Assembly (NCBI GenBank): GCA_039090855.1
Contig: CM076996.1
Span: 43,676,469-43,740,468 of the forward strand
Length of the DNA: 64,000 nt
Origin: Macrothele yani
Taxonomy: Eukaryota > Arthropoda > Arachnida > Araneae > Macrothelidae
Direction of reading: 5' to 3'
Each line of letters opens with the position of its first letter. Position 1 is the first letter of the stretch. The translations under genes and the position numbers were made by a program. The notes under the pieces are model-generated. The model was given only the letters and a program-made list of their open reading frames with translations. It was not told the DNA's origin and ran no database searches. Positions 31,960 through 42,964 of the stretch are shown here, in pieces.

Positions 31960-32050
31960 TGAAACACGTGTCAAGACGACAAATCAGCAGCGAGACATTC
32001 TGTCAGCGTAGTTCAGTTAGGAGAGCGACTTATTCCGGAGTGAGAGGACA
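31960..32050 (+). repeat. Dispersed repeat with tRNA-like box A (copy 2)
   Basis: Partner of 1100-1195: GTCAAGACGACAAATC, ACATTCTGTC, then GTAGTTCAGTTAGGAGAGCG, ACTTATTCCGGAG. Downstream sequences differ between the two copies. Confidence 0.5.
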
Positions 32051-32330
32051 CGGACAAACTTGTGTTTTCACAACATAGACTAAGACAGCCACAGGTTCAC
32101 TTTTAGCGTTGTTTTTGCGTACATAGGTGTGTTAAAAATGTCACGTTTACGACACCACTTCGTCTGCATGTCTATCAGTGGGTACATATCCGGTTCTGAA
32201 TGTTAGACAGGAAAAAATCTGTTTTGTATTGAACAAAAGCAAACATGTATACGGATTTCCAGTTCACTTTGCTTGCACAATTTGACTGTAGACACGGTAT
32301 TTCCGTTTCAGATAGGGAAACTTCTCTGTT

Positions 32331-32540
32331 TTTTAGGTTTCGGGGTTTTAACAAGCATCGTGAGCATCTGAGGCTGTACAAGTAAGCAATCTCCCATCCC
32401 TAATTTAGGGTCACTGGTTACAGGGAAGGGATAGAGCAATGCCGTGGGACAAACGCACCATACGGGACTCGAACCAGTACCCAACTTGGACGATTAGACA
32501 GAAGTCAGCTCCTATGACCACTTGGCCACAGGGCACGGCT
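32331..32540 (-). mobile_element. SINE-A copy 5, old
   Basis: Recognisable by GTGAGCA, CCCATCCCTAATTTAGGGTC, CAGGGAAGGGA, GACTCGAACCAGTACC (decayed box B) and the head ending GGGCACGGC. Much more diverged than the copies at 9.5 or 55 kb; no clean target duplication. Confidence 0.75.
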
Positions 32541-32757
32541 AAAGTTCTTTTTGACAGTATGAAGGTCCAAGATTTCTGACATAATTTCCAACTTTTTTGG
32601 TGCACATTTCCCCGCTGCATTTGGAGCACTATCTCTAGAATGCGGATTGAAAACTTCTTAGATTCGACAGATGTAAGCATAACCAATATTTTTCAATTTT
32701 ATGGAATTTATACGTCAGGTGCAGAATGTCCAACAATAAAAAAATGAAAAATTAAAA

Positions 32758-32967
32758 GCCGCCCCTGTGACGCAGTTGTCTAAGCTTTGGATTCTGACCG
32801 TTCGTCCGAAAGGGCCCGGGCCTAATCCTCAGTTTAGGCATGAGTGGTGTGCTTGTTTTACGGCACTGCCTCTCTCTCTCTTCTCTGGAACTAGTGGTCC
32901 CAAATTAGAGACGGGCGACTGCTTATAGCCCCTTGAGCTGGTCGCTAAACCTCCGAACAGAAAAAAA
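32758..32967 (+). mobile_element. SINE-A copy 6, old
   Basis: Head GCCGCCCCTGTGACGCAGTT, box B region GGGCCTAATCCTC (lost), body TTTTACGGCACTGCC and GACGGGCGACTGCTTATAGC, A-tail at 32961-32967. Diverged like copy 5, only 220 bp away and in the opposite direction. Confidence 0.8.
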
Positions 32968-34519
32968 GGTTTGTTTCTGCAGAAGTGATACCGCTGTTCA
33001 TTTCGAAGTTTTAAGAAATTTCCACGTGGATAGGCGATATTGTAAAATGTTCTACGCTTGAAGGGTTTTGGCAAATGGTGTACTTTCCTTACATACGAAA
33101 ATTTGGAGACACAGGTCTGTTGCCAACTTACGTGAATCAATGATTATTTTTTTTCCGCTGTAGAAGCTGTAAGAATTTGCTGCTGAGTTCTCATAAAAAA
33201 AAAGTTAGGGAGACAAAAAACATTTAGGTGACATGCCACCTTCTCCCACTGCTAATATTAATTGGTGTTTTTTTTAACAGAAATAATTCGGAATAAGTGA
33301 TTCACTTCCTCGAGAAGATCGATACACTCTTCACACACCACCACCCTGTGCCATCTATCTGACTAAAATCGAATCCACCACACGTCAAAGTTTCTAAGCA
33401 GGAACTCCTGATCCTGCTCTGGCAGAGATAAAAGAAATAAGAAGTTACTTAATCCTAGAAGAGGATCACTTCACACCTGATAACAGTACACTTACCGAAC
33501 TGGTCCTTAATATCTGGAAAAGGGGCAACCTGCATTGGAGTTTTATCTACGACTGGCCAGAGTCCAACATCCGAAGCTACGTATCATAGCAGGAGGAAGG
33601 GAGGGAAAAAGCTGACTCTAAGAGATTTTAAGAAGCTATGAAAGGGAGGACCCCATACCGTTTAGGAGAGACTATTGTTCATTCGAGCACAATGTGGAAA
33701 ATAACTTATGGAGTTCCCGACCAACAAACAACGTATTGCAGATAAAACCAAATCTTAAATACAGAAAAACAAAAGATCTTGAATTTGCATGGTAAGTATT
33801 AGTTTTGTAACTAGGAAGTTTTGAGACTTGCAAAAAATTAAATTAAAGCTAATGGAAGATTTCGATAGGAATAGAAATAAAGCTTTGTGCGCAAACGAGA
33901 GAGAAAAGCTGATGAAATGGTATTAATGGGGAAAAAACGATGAATATATGTCACGTGAGTGAAAATTAGATTTTTGAGGCACATACTGCACATGTCAGCT
34001 GTGGCATTAGATTGGAATACATTTAAGTTTACTAGAAAACAGATACCGAAATCTACTGCTTTAGACTCAAGCCTCAAAAGCTTAAGGAAGGTCAATGGTG
34101 TTGCGCTCTGGGACATCTTTGCATGAGCTTATTTTGTTCATGAAAAGCTCAATGCAAACTATGGAAACCCACAAACAGAGCAACCAGGAGTGAGATTTGA
34201 ACCTTGATATCTTAAATTTTAGAATAATTAGAGCGGCATGTACTTCAGCTAACATGGTTACGGCGCAGTTTCTAGTACTATGTCGCACTTGCTTGCATGC
34301 CATGTGAGTTTTGTGGTATTAAGGTGCAATGGCCAGAGAGAGTCAAACACAAGACGAGTGGGGAAGGAAGGAAAAAAATAGTTTTGGGGGATTCGAAATT
34401 AGGCTTAACCCGTCGGAAGGCTGTTCGACTACCATATCTAACCTGCGCCTTACACACCTGGACCACCGGGCGACGTGTAGTAGTCATCTCGAGATAATGG
34501 GATGCCAACGTACATGTAT
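32968..34519. other. No gene seen (1.5 kb)
   Basis: Unassigned. ORFs 33838-34116 (minus) and 34278-34508 (minus) match nothing I know. Confidence 0.5.
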
Positions 34520-34855
34520 TCCCTGATGGAGATTACTACTTCTAGCAGAGGACAATGTGCTATGCTTCAAGGCTTGGATCGTCACACAGTGGTTCCAGAA
34601 GCCCGACATTGGTTTCAAAGTGCTAAAATGGCCACCACAGTCCCCAGATCTTAACGCAATTGAACATCTGTGGGATGAGATTGAGAGAGCCATTCATTAC
34701 TGAAATCCTCCTCCAGATAGCATTTGGCAATTGACGGGCGCCATCACTTCCGCTTACTTGGCATTCTTCTGCACATACCTGTAGAAAGTTATCAGCACCT
34801 CGCTGAATACATGCCACATCGAATCGAGGCGGTTTTAAAGGTCAAGGGCAATATA
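34520..34855 (+). pseudogene. Tc1-like transposase, C-terminal fragment
   Basis: Reads WIVTQWFQKPDIGFKVLKWP then PQSPDLNAIEHLWDEIERAI (catalytic Glu), a stop, NPPPDSIWQLTGAITSAYLA, and an ending near the expected RRIEAVLKVKG. A different Tc1 branch (WPPQSPDLN) from those at 6.5 or 25 kb. The preceding part and the terminal repeat are not recognisable. Confidence 0.75.
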
Positions 34856-34865
34856 TAAATATATA

Positions 34866-35324
34866 TATAATCCGGATATTCGAAAAATCCGGATAATTGG
34901 GTTGTCTTTTTTCTATAGGCCAAATACGTATTTATTAATTAAAGTGAGGGAATTTAAATTTTTCGTTTATCGTATTATAAAATACGAATGCTATACAGTT
35001 TAAAAAATAAATTACGGATTTTTATTAACGTAAAAATACAGCAATACAAAACACACTTTTATCGAAAAAATTAAGCTATCAAATTATGTACGTATATATT
35101 TTTAATTTACTATAAACTAAAGGCGTATTTTACAATTACATTTTTAACCAAACATTATATTTTTTTTCTTATTGATGCAATCTAGTAAAATTAACAAAAG
35201 TTACGCGTAGTACAGTACACATGCTTATTTTTAATGAAAAAAAGTCAAAAAGGGTAGTCTGTTTCGATAATCCGGATAATTGGAGTACCTGCTATCTGGA
35301 GTCCGGATAAACAGAGTTGTACTG
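34866..35324 (-). repeat. AT-rich repeat with CAGTACAACTCTG terminus (pogo-like MITE candidate)
   Basis: On the minus strand the right end reads CAGTACAACTCTGTTTATCC, flanked by TA at 35325-35326. The left side has TCCGGATATTCG and ATCCGGATAATTGG in inverted relation to CCGGATAATTGG near 35272. The interior is AT-rich without coding. Pogo/Tigger elements typically begin CAGT and duplicate TA; the left end is too decayed to confirm. Confidence 0.4.
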
Positions 35325-35380
35325 TATATGAAAAAGTTGGCATTCTCGCGAAACTGCTCTTGTAGAGTTTCTATTAAATT

Positions 35381-35453
35381 TTCACGCTTTGGGAACAACT
35401 TCATCATAATATTGTCATAAAATATTATGATGAAGTTGTTCCCAAAGCATGAA
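35381..35453. repeat. Perfect 28 bp hairpin
   Basis: GCTTTGGGAACAACTTCATC at 35386 pairs over 28 bp (35386-35413) with 35421-35448, loop 7 nt. Five more base positions outside pair with one mismatch. No terminal duplication seen. Confidence 0.9.
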
Positions 35454-35615
35454 AAAACTTGAACTTAACCATCAAATATGATTGCAACTGAGAAACATCG
35501 TTTTACATCGCGCTAAGGAGTGTAATCAACGTTTTTCTCATTGTTAATTTCACACTGAACATACAATTCTTCATAGCTTTGAAATATTTTATGACTACAG
35601 TACTTGTGATGTTGA

Positions 35616-35975
35616 GATTGATTAAACCAACAACATTTATTCACAATATAATATTTTATTTAAGATCTACTATAGTTTCGCTGAGCGTTTGGCTCAGCTT
35701 TATCAGGATAAATAGAGCGTGAACGTTCAAATCCATAATAGTTTCGCGGAGGGTTTGGCTTGAATTCATCAAGACAAATGGAGAGTAAACATTCAAATAA
35801 TTGTGACATCAGCGTTCTGACGGTCACGGATTGTGGTTAGTTGTTTTCACGCTTTTAAGATTTGAATGTTTACGGTCCATTTGTCCTGATGAAGCCGAGC
35901 CAAACGCTCAACGAAACTATAGTAGATCTTAAATAAAATATTTATTGTGAATAAACGTTGCTGATTTAATCTATC
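35616..35975. repeat. ~360 bp inverted-repeat element with three copies of a structured motif
   Basis: Arms of about 110 bp: GATTGATTAAACCAACAACA from 35616 mirrors the sequence ending at 35975. Each arm carries GATCTACTATAGTTTCG and a stem built on GAGCGTTTGGCTC; a third, more diverged copy lies between them near 35740-35800. On the strand running inside-out from each arm the motif reads CTGATRA, stem, GAAACTATAGTA. No coding capacity. Confidence 0.8.
35886..35924 (+). ncRNA. Hammerhead-ribozyme-like core (candidate)
   Basis: CTGATGA (35886-35892) is followed by a stem-loop (35894-35912; GAGC/GCTC stem), then GAAAC (35913-35917), TATA and GTA (35922-35924). This is the order of the hammerhead core: CUGANGA, helix II, GAAA, a minimal helix III and an NUH cleavage triplet. 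The left-arm copy (minus, 35706 to 35675) has a perfect 7 bp helix II (GCTGAGC/GCTCAGC) but reads CTGATAA, with the key G changed. A convincing helix I partner next to the core is not obvious. Penelope-like elements carry such minimal hammerheads, which is why I flag it. Confidence 0.3.
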
Positions 35976-37465
35976 TTCACAGCTTTGCGAAAGAGCACTC
36001 ATCAGAAATGATGAACAGCCAGATGAGGTGAATCCTTTTTTTATCATGCTTCTTATTAAACTAATTTACTACACTCTAACTCTCACTTTTCATACAAGCA
36101 GCAATACCATTAGAATTGACTAAATAACTTAATTAAATTCTTTAACTTCAGTTATTAACACTCTCTTTTGGTCATGATGAAACTCTTTCGTGACTGTATC
36201 TAAGAACAGCGCTGCTTTACAACACAATGTAAGGCTGAACTGAACGCATCACCAGCATAGTGAGGATTACGCAACATACAAATCACGAGTATCCAAGACT
36301 GTCTTTCCAATTATAATATGCTCGTATTTTGTTTGATACACGTGATAGTTTAAAATAGGTTGCATTTTGTTTTAGCAGCATGTTGTAAAGGAAGTATTGA
36401 CCGCCGTTTGGGGTGAACAACGGTGCGACATTAATTAAAATTACAAATCTGCAAAAATAATTACATTTTATATTTTCTTTTTATTTTATTTCCCCTTGTG
36501 TGTCATTATCTAAAAGACACACGCACAAAAAGAAGATAAAAGATGTTTTTTGTACTTGCATTACAGAATCATCAGATTTCGTGTTTTGTTTTATTTTAAG
36601 TCTTTATTTACCAAAGATGTCGGTAATTAGATCTCAGAAACTAAGTACGCAAAAAAAAAAAAAAATCGAGCAAACACTGAAATCATTGAGAGCACTCTGA
36701 TTTTTTTTTCCTTTTATTTTTCATAATCCCAGCGTGAATGTTAAGTATGTTGTCTTACCAATACAGAGGGGGACATTATTAAACGAGACACCTAAGAGCC
36801 CCAGTGGTGTGAAGGGAGGGAGTTGAGAGATTTCTCGGCTGCATCAGTCGCATTATAGAAGAATGCATTGGTTATGGGAGCTGAGTGCTTCTTCATTATC
36901 CTCCAGGCAGCAGTAGCATCTGTGGATAGATGGTCATTGATCTGCCAGAGGGGTGCGAGCTCATTGAAGAGTAGAGAGGATGACGAATTGCTAGTTTCGT
37001 GAGGAAATGAGGGGGTTAGCGTCCATGATCCCTTTCTCAAGAGAGCGATCCACGGAGAGAAACCATCTTATCTAATAACGGACTCAGAATCTCTTATGCC
37101 GTAATCTAAGGATCGCGTCCAAAGCCTTCGTTATTTTTCGTCGACCTAGTTTTATGAGCAAGCACTTTCCTCGCGATTACCTGCACTTTGCAGGAATGTT
37201 TAATATATGAAAGCTTTTGTTCTAGGCTTCAGTTCCTCACGTTTCCTTCGGCAGGTTACCAAATTAAGGAAACTACCATCCGGAAGACAGCGATCAATTC
37301 TAAATTACTGTACAACCCTCAATCCAAAATGCGCGTTTCTGTTCAGACCGTGATTTGAAAAAGAACAGAATTAAATAAAACACTCAACTAAGTGCAAGAC
37401 TTTAATAATCGGGTTTTTATAGGTGTAAACAACATCACACAGGATCTGCCGAGCTTTCACTCACC
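35976..37465. other. No convincing gene; one orphan 82 aa ORF
   Basis: Mostly AT-rich. The minus-strand ORF 36792-37040 (MRKGSWTLTPSFPHETSNSS ... LPSHHWGS) has a mixed composition and could be a host exon fragment, but I recognise no family and see no supporting splice sites. A-runs at 36652-36664. Confidence 0.4.
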
Positions 37466-37467
37466 AA

Positions 37468-37551
37468 GGGGCGGCGGTTTTTTCAAGGCACTAGAATAAC
37501 GCCTGTAGTCTGTATATGTTATTCTAGTATCTTCAAAAAGCCGCCCGCCGG
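37468..37551. repeat. Inverted repeat (~32 bp arms)
   Basis: GGGGCGGCGGTTTTTTCAAG ... CTAGAATAAC at 37470 mirrors GTTATTCTAG ... CTTCAAAAAGCCGCCCGCC ending at 37550, loop about 17 nt. Confidence 0.85.
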
Positions 37552-37552
37552 C

Positions 37553-37650
37553 AAGTCATAACATATAACCTTTTGCCGGTTGTGCGATTCTAATTCACGC
37601 CTTCCTACTCCTGAGCAGCTGTTCTCCCAAATGAACTACGCCGGCAGGAT
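37553..37650 (-). repeat. tRNA-derived repeat (SINE-D), copy 1
   Basis: Minus strand: GCCGGCGTAGTTCATTTGGG (box A TAGTTCATTTGGGAGA), box B region decayed (GAATTAGAATCGC), then CCGGCAAAAGGTTATATGTT. Shared with 40838-40945, minus strand as well. Confidence 0.6.
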
Positions 37651-37860
37651 TACCTCCCAGCAAAAACACAAGTGTTGGGAAACTGCTGGCCACCAGCTGG
37701 CAGTGATGGGTCACTCTTGGCTGAAATCTGACGCTCACGGCCCGGCAGCGGTCCGTTGGTGGCAGCGCCATTAGTTGGCAGCCATTGAGGGCCCTGCAGC
37801 ATCGCCGTAAACCGTGGGTTACCAAGCAAGTGCCACTAGTGTCCCGTAGCTAGCAACCAT
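37651..37860 (+). repeat. GC-rich TGGCAG/GCTGGC repeat, copy 1
   Basis: Dense quasi-palindromic words (GCTGGCCACCAGCTGGCAG, GGTGGCAGCGCCATTAG). It starts CCAGCAAAAACACAAG, which is inverted at about 39255-39270 (CTGTTTTTGCTGGG). Related material fills 38945-39280. Confidence 0.45.
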
Positions 37861-38944
37861 TGAAACCCCAACACCAATTGGAAGCAACGGAACTGCGCAT
37901 GCGCAGAAGCAACACGTGCTGTGTCTCTCGTGGTACCAGTTAGTTGAAGACGACGCTATCGCCGTCGTGTTATTTTAGTGGATGTTAAGAAAAAAAACAA
38001 CCATATGTAGAGAGGCGAATTAATTTCCTAATGAAATGCCACGTCGACGAAGATATCAGAGTAAGCCATTAAATACTAGATTACAGCCATAAAATACACC
38101 CACTCCATTCCCATGAATAACAAGAAATAATTTCTGTGTAATCTTTCGTTTTAACATTCACTAAACTGCTTGAAACAAAAGTTCTCGAAAAACATTAAAA
38201 AAGCATTATGCTGAGAGAGAGAGAAAAAAAAAGAAGAAGAATTATACGCGTTCAAAATTTATCAATTATTTGAAAAACAAAAACAAAAAGCAACGTTATA
38301 TGGATATAATGTACTCATCCATGGGTTGAATACACAAGACTGGAGGAATTCACTTCTAAAAATAACGAAAAGTAAAATAAAATATCTTTCCTCTTTAAAA
38401 CAAATGTAGCTTCGGACAGCGGAAAGGAAAGATACAACGTTAAAAATGTAACAGAATGTGACATGAACGGGTAAACATATTAATTCAACAATCGCCTTTC
38501 AAGACGATAAGGACAGCTGGAATCTTTGGAAAGCGCCTTTAAGTCGGTACACTCGTTGAAAAAGTGAAGTTCCATTAAGGTAAAAAACAAAAAACAATCA
38601 TATGTCGAAAAAATAAATTTATGAAATAGATGAAACTGACATTTATTAAAAATACCTCGCAATATTGTAAAATTAAATAGAAAACCATTCGTTACACATT
38701 CCACAGAAAAGAGAGCCATGCTTGTGCGTGCCAAATCAGTCCGGTTGATAGAACGCCCGTTTCCCACGCAGACAGTCCTTGGTTCGTTTCCAACTGTATC
38801 CGAACGGGCGTTTTTCCGGACCTGTTGAGAAAATTTCCCATGTGCAGTGTTATAATTCCGAAGTTTCGTAAGAAAAAAAAGTTGTTGTAGCTTTGGGAAA
38901 CTGAGGTTATCCTTTTAATTATTTTTTATGGCTACTACTGGGGA
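37861..38944. other. No gene seen
   Basis: AT-rich; ORF 38480-38767 (minus) matches nothing known to me. GAGAGAGA and A-rich runs near 38215-38240. Confidence 0.5.
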
Positions 38945-39290
38945 ATTGGCGGACAAGATTCGGCAAGCCATCAGTTACGTCACGTGACTGCCGGCTGCCA
39001 CTGCCGCGAAACTAGCGGACCACATTAGGCTAGCCATCATTTATGGCACGAGCTTGCAGGGCCGCTGAAGGGCCACTTGTGGCAGCTACTGCATGTGATG
39101 GATAACTGATGGCCCTGTTATGGCACATGACAACTGATGGGGGTGCCAGCTGCTGGTCTGAACTGCTGGCCCTTCTGTTGGCCGCCCGGACATTTTATTG
39201 ACGGTTCGGCAGCGGCAACATAGCGCTGGGCCATTGCTGGCACAGCAAAACTGTTTTTGCTGGGCTACGCAACATTGGCGATTTGACTCA
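38945..39290 (-). repeat. GC-rich TGGCAG/GCTGGC repeat, copy 2
   Basis: Contains GGCAAGCCATCAGTTACGTC, GGCTAGCCATCATTTATGGC, GATGGATAACTGATGGCC and ends TTTTTGCTGGGCTACGCAAC, ATTGG. The last words also follow the SINE-D copy at 40.9 kb (CTACGCAACATTGCCGG), linking the three sites. Confidence 0.45.
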
Positions 39291-39317
39291 TTTGTCACCG
39301 CAGTAGTACGCCATCTA

Positions 39318-40629
39318 CGGGAGTCATAACAAAAGTTCTGCACACTGTCCATTTTTGAGAAAAGGGTGAAGTAACGGAGAAAAGTTATCTTATTGCCGTG
39401 CAATGTACTCCATTCCGCTGCTAATGACAGCTTGCCAGCGGTGAGGTAGGTCCTGGATGCCCCGTAGTACGCCATCTTTGTTCAACTGTCGCATTACTAG
39501 GGTCACGTCCAATGACAGTTCGTCCAGCGATTCGTAGCGGATGCCATAGAGCCAATTTTTTAACAATGGTAACAGATCAAAGTCAGGTGGACTGAGATCA
39601 GGGCTGTATGGTGGGTGGAATAAAGTTTCCCAGCCATATTTTCACAAAAGTCCCCGTACCGACGCTGCACCGTGACACGATGCGTTGTCATGCAGCAAGA
39701 TCGCTCCCGCTTCTAACAAGTTGGGTCGATTTTGACGAATTTTCGGTCTCAACTTTGTCAGCAGAAAGTCACGATAATATTGTGTGTTGACATGCTGCCC
39801 TACCGGCACTCGATCAGAGACAACAACACCCTGGGTATCGTACTCAAAAATCATCCTTTACTTCACTTTGGATGGTTGCCGACGACACTTTGGGGGCGTG
39901 GGGAACTTGAATGCCTCCATTCTGTTAATTGTGGCTTTAGTTCCGGCTCAAAATCACGGGTCCAAGTCTCATTAATTGCGACAATTCTGTTGAGGAAGGT
40001 GTCGCCCTCCCTTTCAAACCTGCGGAGGTGATCCTGTGCGATGCTCACTCTGGCTGCCTTCTGTTCGGGGGTGAGTTGATGAGGCACCCAGCGCGCGGCG
40101 ATTTTTCTTTTTCTCAGTGAGTCGGTCAAAATTCGGTGAACAGCCATGGTGGACGAATTTGCCTGTTCAGCAATCTCCTCGACTGTCAAACGGCGATTCT
40201 TTTCGAGAAGAGTTGCAACAATGATGACACATGTTTTGTCTGTCGCCGTTTGAGGTCGGCCTGAGCGGTGATCATCTTTGATGCTACTTCGGCCCTCTCG
40301 AAAGAGCGATGCCAGCGAGAAAATGTGCTTCGATCAAGAGTTCCTTCCCACAAACTTCTTGCAAGGCAGTGCGGATCTGTGCGGGAGTTTTTCCCCGCCG
40401 AGTTTCCATTTCCACGTACGAGCGCTGGTCTAACGCCGTGGCTCGACCTGAGGAGCTGCACGCTTCCATTTCCAAACCTTCCCACGTCCACAAAGCAAAT
40501 GATAGCGCATCGTTATGACACCACTGCGTTGCTGATAATCTGACCCTGGCATGACGCAATTATTTTCCCGATTACATCATCCGCTTCCGTTTTAGATTAA
40601 CGTGTGTAGAACTTTTGTTATGACCCTCG
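39318..40629 (-). mobile_element. Full-length mariner (1.31 kb) with TA duplication
   Basis: Left end CGGGAGTCATAACAAAAGTT, right end on the minus strand CGAGGGTCATAACAAAAGTT; both continue CT(G/A)CACAC. TA at 39316-39317 and 40630-40631. Confidence 0.92.
39390..40469 (-). pseudogene. Mariner transposase, frameshifted, first catalytic Asp lost
   Basis: From the ATG at 40469: DQRSYVEMETRRGKTPAQIR, TALQEVCGKE (helix-turn-helix). A frame change near 40330 leads to RWHRSFER, and another near 40190 to RLTVEEIAEQANSSTMAVHR, ILTDSLRKRKIAARWVPHQL. First catalytic site reads IVAINETWTRDFEPE where relatives have GDE: Asp became Asn. After a further shift: VGQHVNTQYYRDFLLTKLRP and AILLHDNASCHGAASV (second Asp). 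The third Asp block YSPDLSPPDFDLL is readable near 39585-39600 in a shifted frame. Ends GMEYIARQ, stop at 39390-39392. Confidence 0.85.
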
Positions 40630-40837
40630 TATGTCATGTCACGCAGAAAATTACATCATGACATCTTGAGGAATGAGGGGGCACAAAATCGCAGGTTTCG
40701 GGTCAGCCAACAGCCATACTCGGAGGACCATCTTATTGTAAAAGAATGAATTTTTACTAATTAGGTGCCTTGTGTGGAAGACTCATAACATAAATTTATT
40801 AAACCTAATGACCAGGAGATTCACCTTCGTTCCGGGG

Positions 40838-40945
40838 CCAATATAACATATGACCTTTTGCAGGTGGTGGTTTCGAACAGAAGTCTTTCTACTTTTGAAG
40901 CGGCGATTCTCCCAATTGAACTACGCCGGCAGGCTTATCTACGCA
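40838..40945 (-). repeat. tRNA-derived repeat (SINE-D), copy 2
   Basis: Minus strand: CCTGCCGGCGTAGTTCAATT, box A TAGTTCAATTGGGAGA, box B TGTTCGAAACC, then CACCTGCAAAAGGTCATATG. Better preserved than copy 1, with both polymerase III boxes legible. Confidence 0.65.
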
Positions 40946-42104
40946 ACATTGCCGGAAAAAGTCACAGAAAAAGAGTACACACCAAGTAGAGCACACCGAT
41001 TGACTGACGCGTATCTGTGCCTTATGACGCACATAGAAAATTGCGCTATGCAAACCACTACAAAATAAAACAAGCCATTGCAGCGAACTCTACCGAAAAC
41101 CGCACGAACTTTTTTGGTTACCTATTATTTACAACCTCAGTAAAAATGTTGAATTCGGATTTTCACGCTTTTTTTTTTTAAAGAAACGAACATCCTTCTC
41201 AGGCAAATCATTTCCCACCTCCCATTGTGGCAAAAGCAACTCGAACCGGCTAGGGGACAAAAGGAATGTTGTGGAACCACGACAACGAGATCTATCGCTC
41301 CTTTCTGCACTCATTTTTGTACCTTAAGTTGATCCTTGCTCGATTTTTGAAATGAGTTCTTCGAAAAGAAAGCGATTCTCTGAAAGAAAAGGTAAAAAGT
41401 TTTCGGTGAAGTAGATACTGGAGTGAAAAGAGGTGCTGTTACTATAAAAAGTATTGAATCACTCCATCAAGACTTCGACGTTTTTTTCAAAGATCGGGAA
41501 AACGAAAACCAATTGCAAAGGCCTGTCATTGGGAAGAAAGGAAGAGAATACGGCTGGCACATTTTTAAGAGATCGACTCGGATAAGTTCACGTGGTTTCA
41601 AGACGTCGATTCCCAGAGTGTGGCCGTTAGTGAACCGTTAATTCGTAAAAAAACACACTGCAGTTTTCCAATACTCTTAGCCATGAACACTTACTGGACA
41701 GTGTTGCATGGCTGAATCGCTTCAAGGATTCAGCGGTGTCGCCAAAATGATCTGTGGTGAGGCTGCTGTGCCTGAGAAAAGCGTGAATGAATGGAAAGGA
41801 GAACTGATTCGACAAATCTACTGCGTATACTTCTATTACTTTATCACAAGCTAAATTTCTTAGATAAAAATTTCTGACTTGAAATTTTTAAAATAAATGC
41901 ACACGTAGTTTGAAATTGTTCGGTAAAATGTCGAAGTCCACTATTACGTTTCGTAATACCGAAATGTGTCAGAGGTCCCATGAAGTTTGTTCAAATGGGA
42001 CTCGACTGTGGTATCACTTTGTCTGTCCGTTTGTAGGAAAGATATATCCGTATGTGTACGTCAGGGGAAACATTCTTCACGCACCAAAGAGCGATAAAAC
42101 CATG
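40946..42104. other. No gene seen
   Basis: Unassigned. Short ORFs (41423-41641 plus, 41910-42185 plus) match no family known to me. Confidence 0.5.
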
Positions 42105-42295
42105 TGGGTTAGGTTCAGGTGCCCCACGGCGGTGAAATTTGCAAAAAAAGGTCGTTTTTGCGTCATTTATAAGAATATAATTTAAAAAAATATAAACTAC
42201 CCTGGGGTTGGAAAACAAGAATAATGATTCATAATTGATAAATAAAAAAATCAGAATTTTTGGCATTGATCTTCAGGTGCCCCAAGAAGCTTAAA
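42105..42295 (+). repeat. ~190 bp repeat, copy 1 (inverted partner at 45835-46030)
   Basis: Blocks in order: GGTGCCCCACGG, CATTTATAAGAAT, CTGGGGTTGGAAAAC, ATAATGATTC, TTTTTGGCATT, CAGGTGCCCCAAGAAGCTT. All appear in reverse complement at the partner site. Confidence 0.8.
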
Positions 42296-42574
42296 TTTCA
42301 ACAAAAAGTAAGATTGTAATGCAGTTTTTTGGTTACAATTGTAAATAACGAAGAAAAACCATAAATATTATTGTGTGTAAAACTTATAAACAGGTGCACT
42401 GAGAGTAAGCTGAGAAAGTATAAAGTACCTTTATTTCAATGCAGGTGTGTACTGGTTGGTGCGAATGAAATGTTCGGCGCGAACGAGCAGTGGAGACAGG
42501 CCCCCGCCACAGCGGAATGGAACCACAAACAGGTGGTGCGGGTATTACGTCACAGAGTTACTATAAATAGCTAG

Positions 42575-42887
42575 TGGACCGCGGATGGCCTAGTAGGTCA
42601 TCGTTCGTGACTGCCACGGATAAACCTCAGGTTCGATCCCAGGCAGGTACGACTGCTCAACCACTAAATATCCGCCGTGAGACGGATGGGCACTTTAAGC
42701 CGTCGGACCCCGGGTACTCCCCCCCCACGGTAATAAATAAAGGCGTCTTCCTCCCCCTTTCTACCTCGCTTCTGTGTCACTTTCCTATCGGGCACTCTAG
42801 CCCAAATCTCTTAGGTTCCTATTGCTAAGGGTTGTTTAAGACCTGGAGTCAGACACTCCCTTCCTAAAATCCTCTGCATCTGATCTG
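42575..42887 (+). mobile_element. SINE-B, full length (313 bp)
   Basis: Flanked by perfect 12 bp duplications ATAAATAGCTAG (42563-42574 and 42888-42899). Head: ACCGCGGATGGCCTAGTAGG with box A TGGCCTAGTAGG, box B GGTTCGATCCC at 42633-42643; then a 230 bp body with CCACTAAATATCCGCC, GCCGTCGGACCCCGGGTACT and AATAAATAAAGGCGTC. No long A-tail. A second, decayed copy lies at 23065-23250 (minus). Unrelated to SINE-A beyond the tRNA-like promoter. Confidence 0.88.
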
Positions 42888-42964
42888 ATAAATAGCTAGC
42901 ACGTGTATGAAGAACAAGGTTCAGGCGTGATTTGTTTGGACATAACGTGGCTTGCAAAGGAAAT

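Noticed and set aside
34278..34526. Three overlapping ORFs of 65-76 codons
   Set aside because: Mutually overlapping in different frames with no family resemblance.
36792..37040. Host protein-coding exon (82 codons, minus)
   Set aside because: No recognised domain, no splice-site or neighbouring-exon support; length is within chance for this window.
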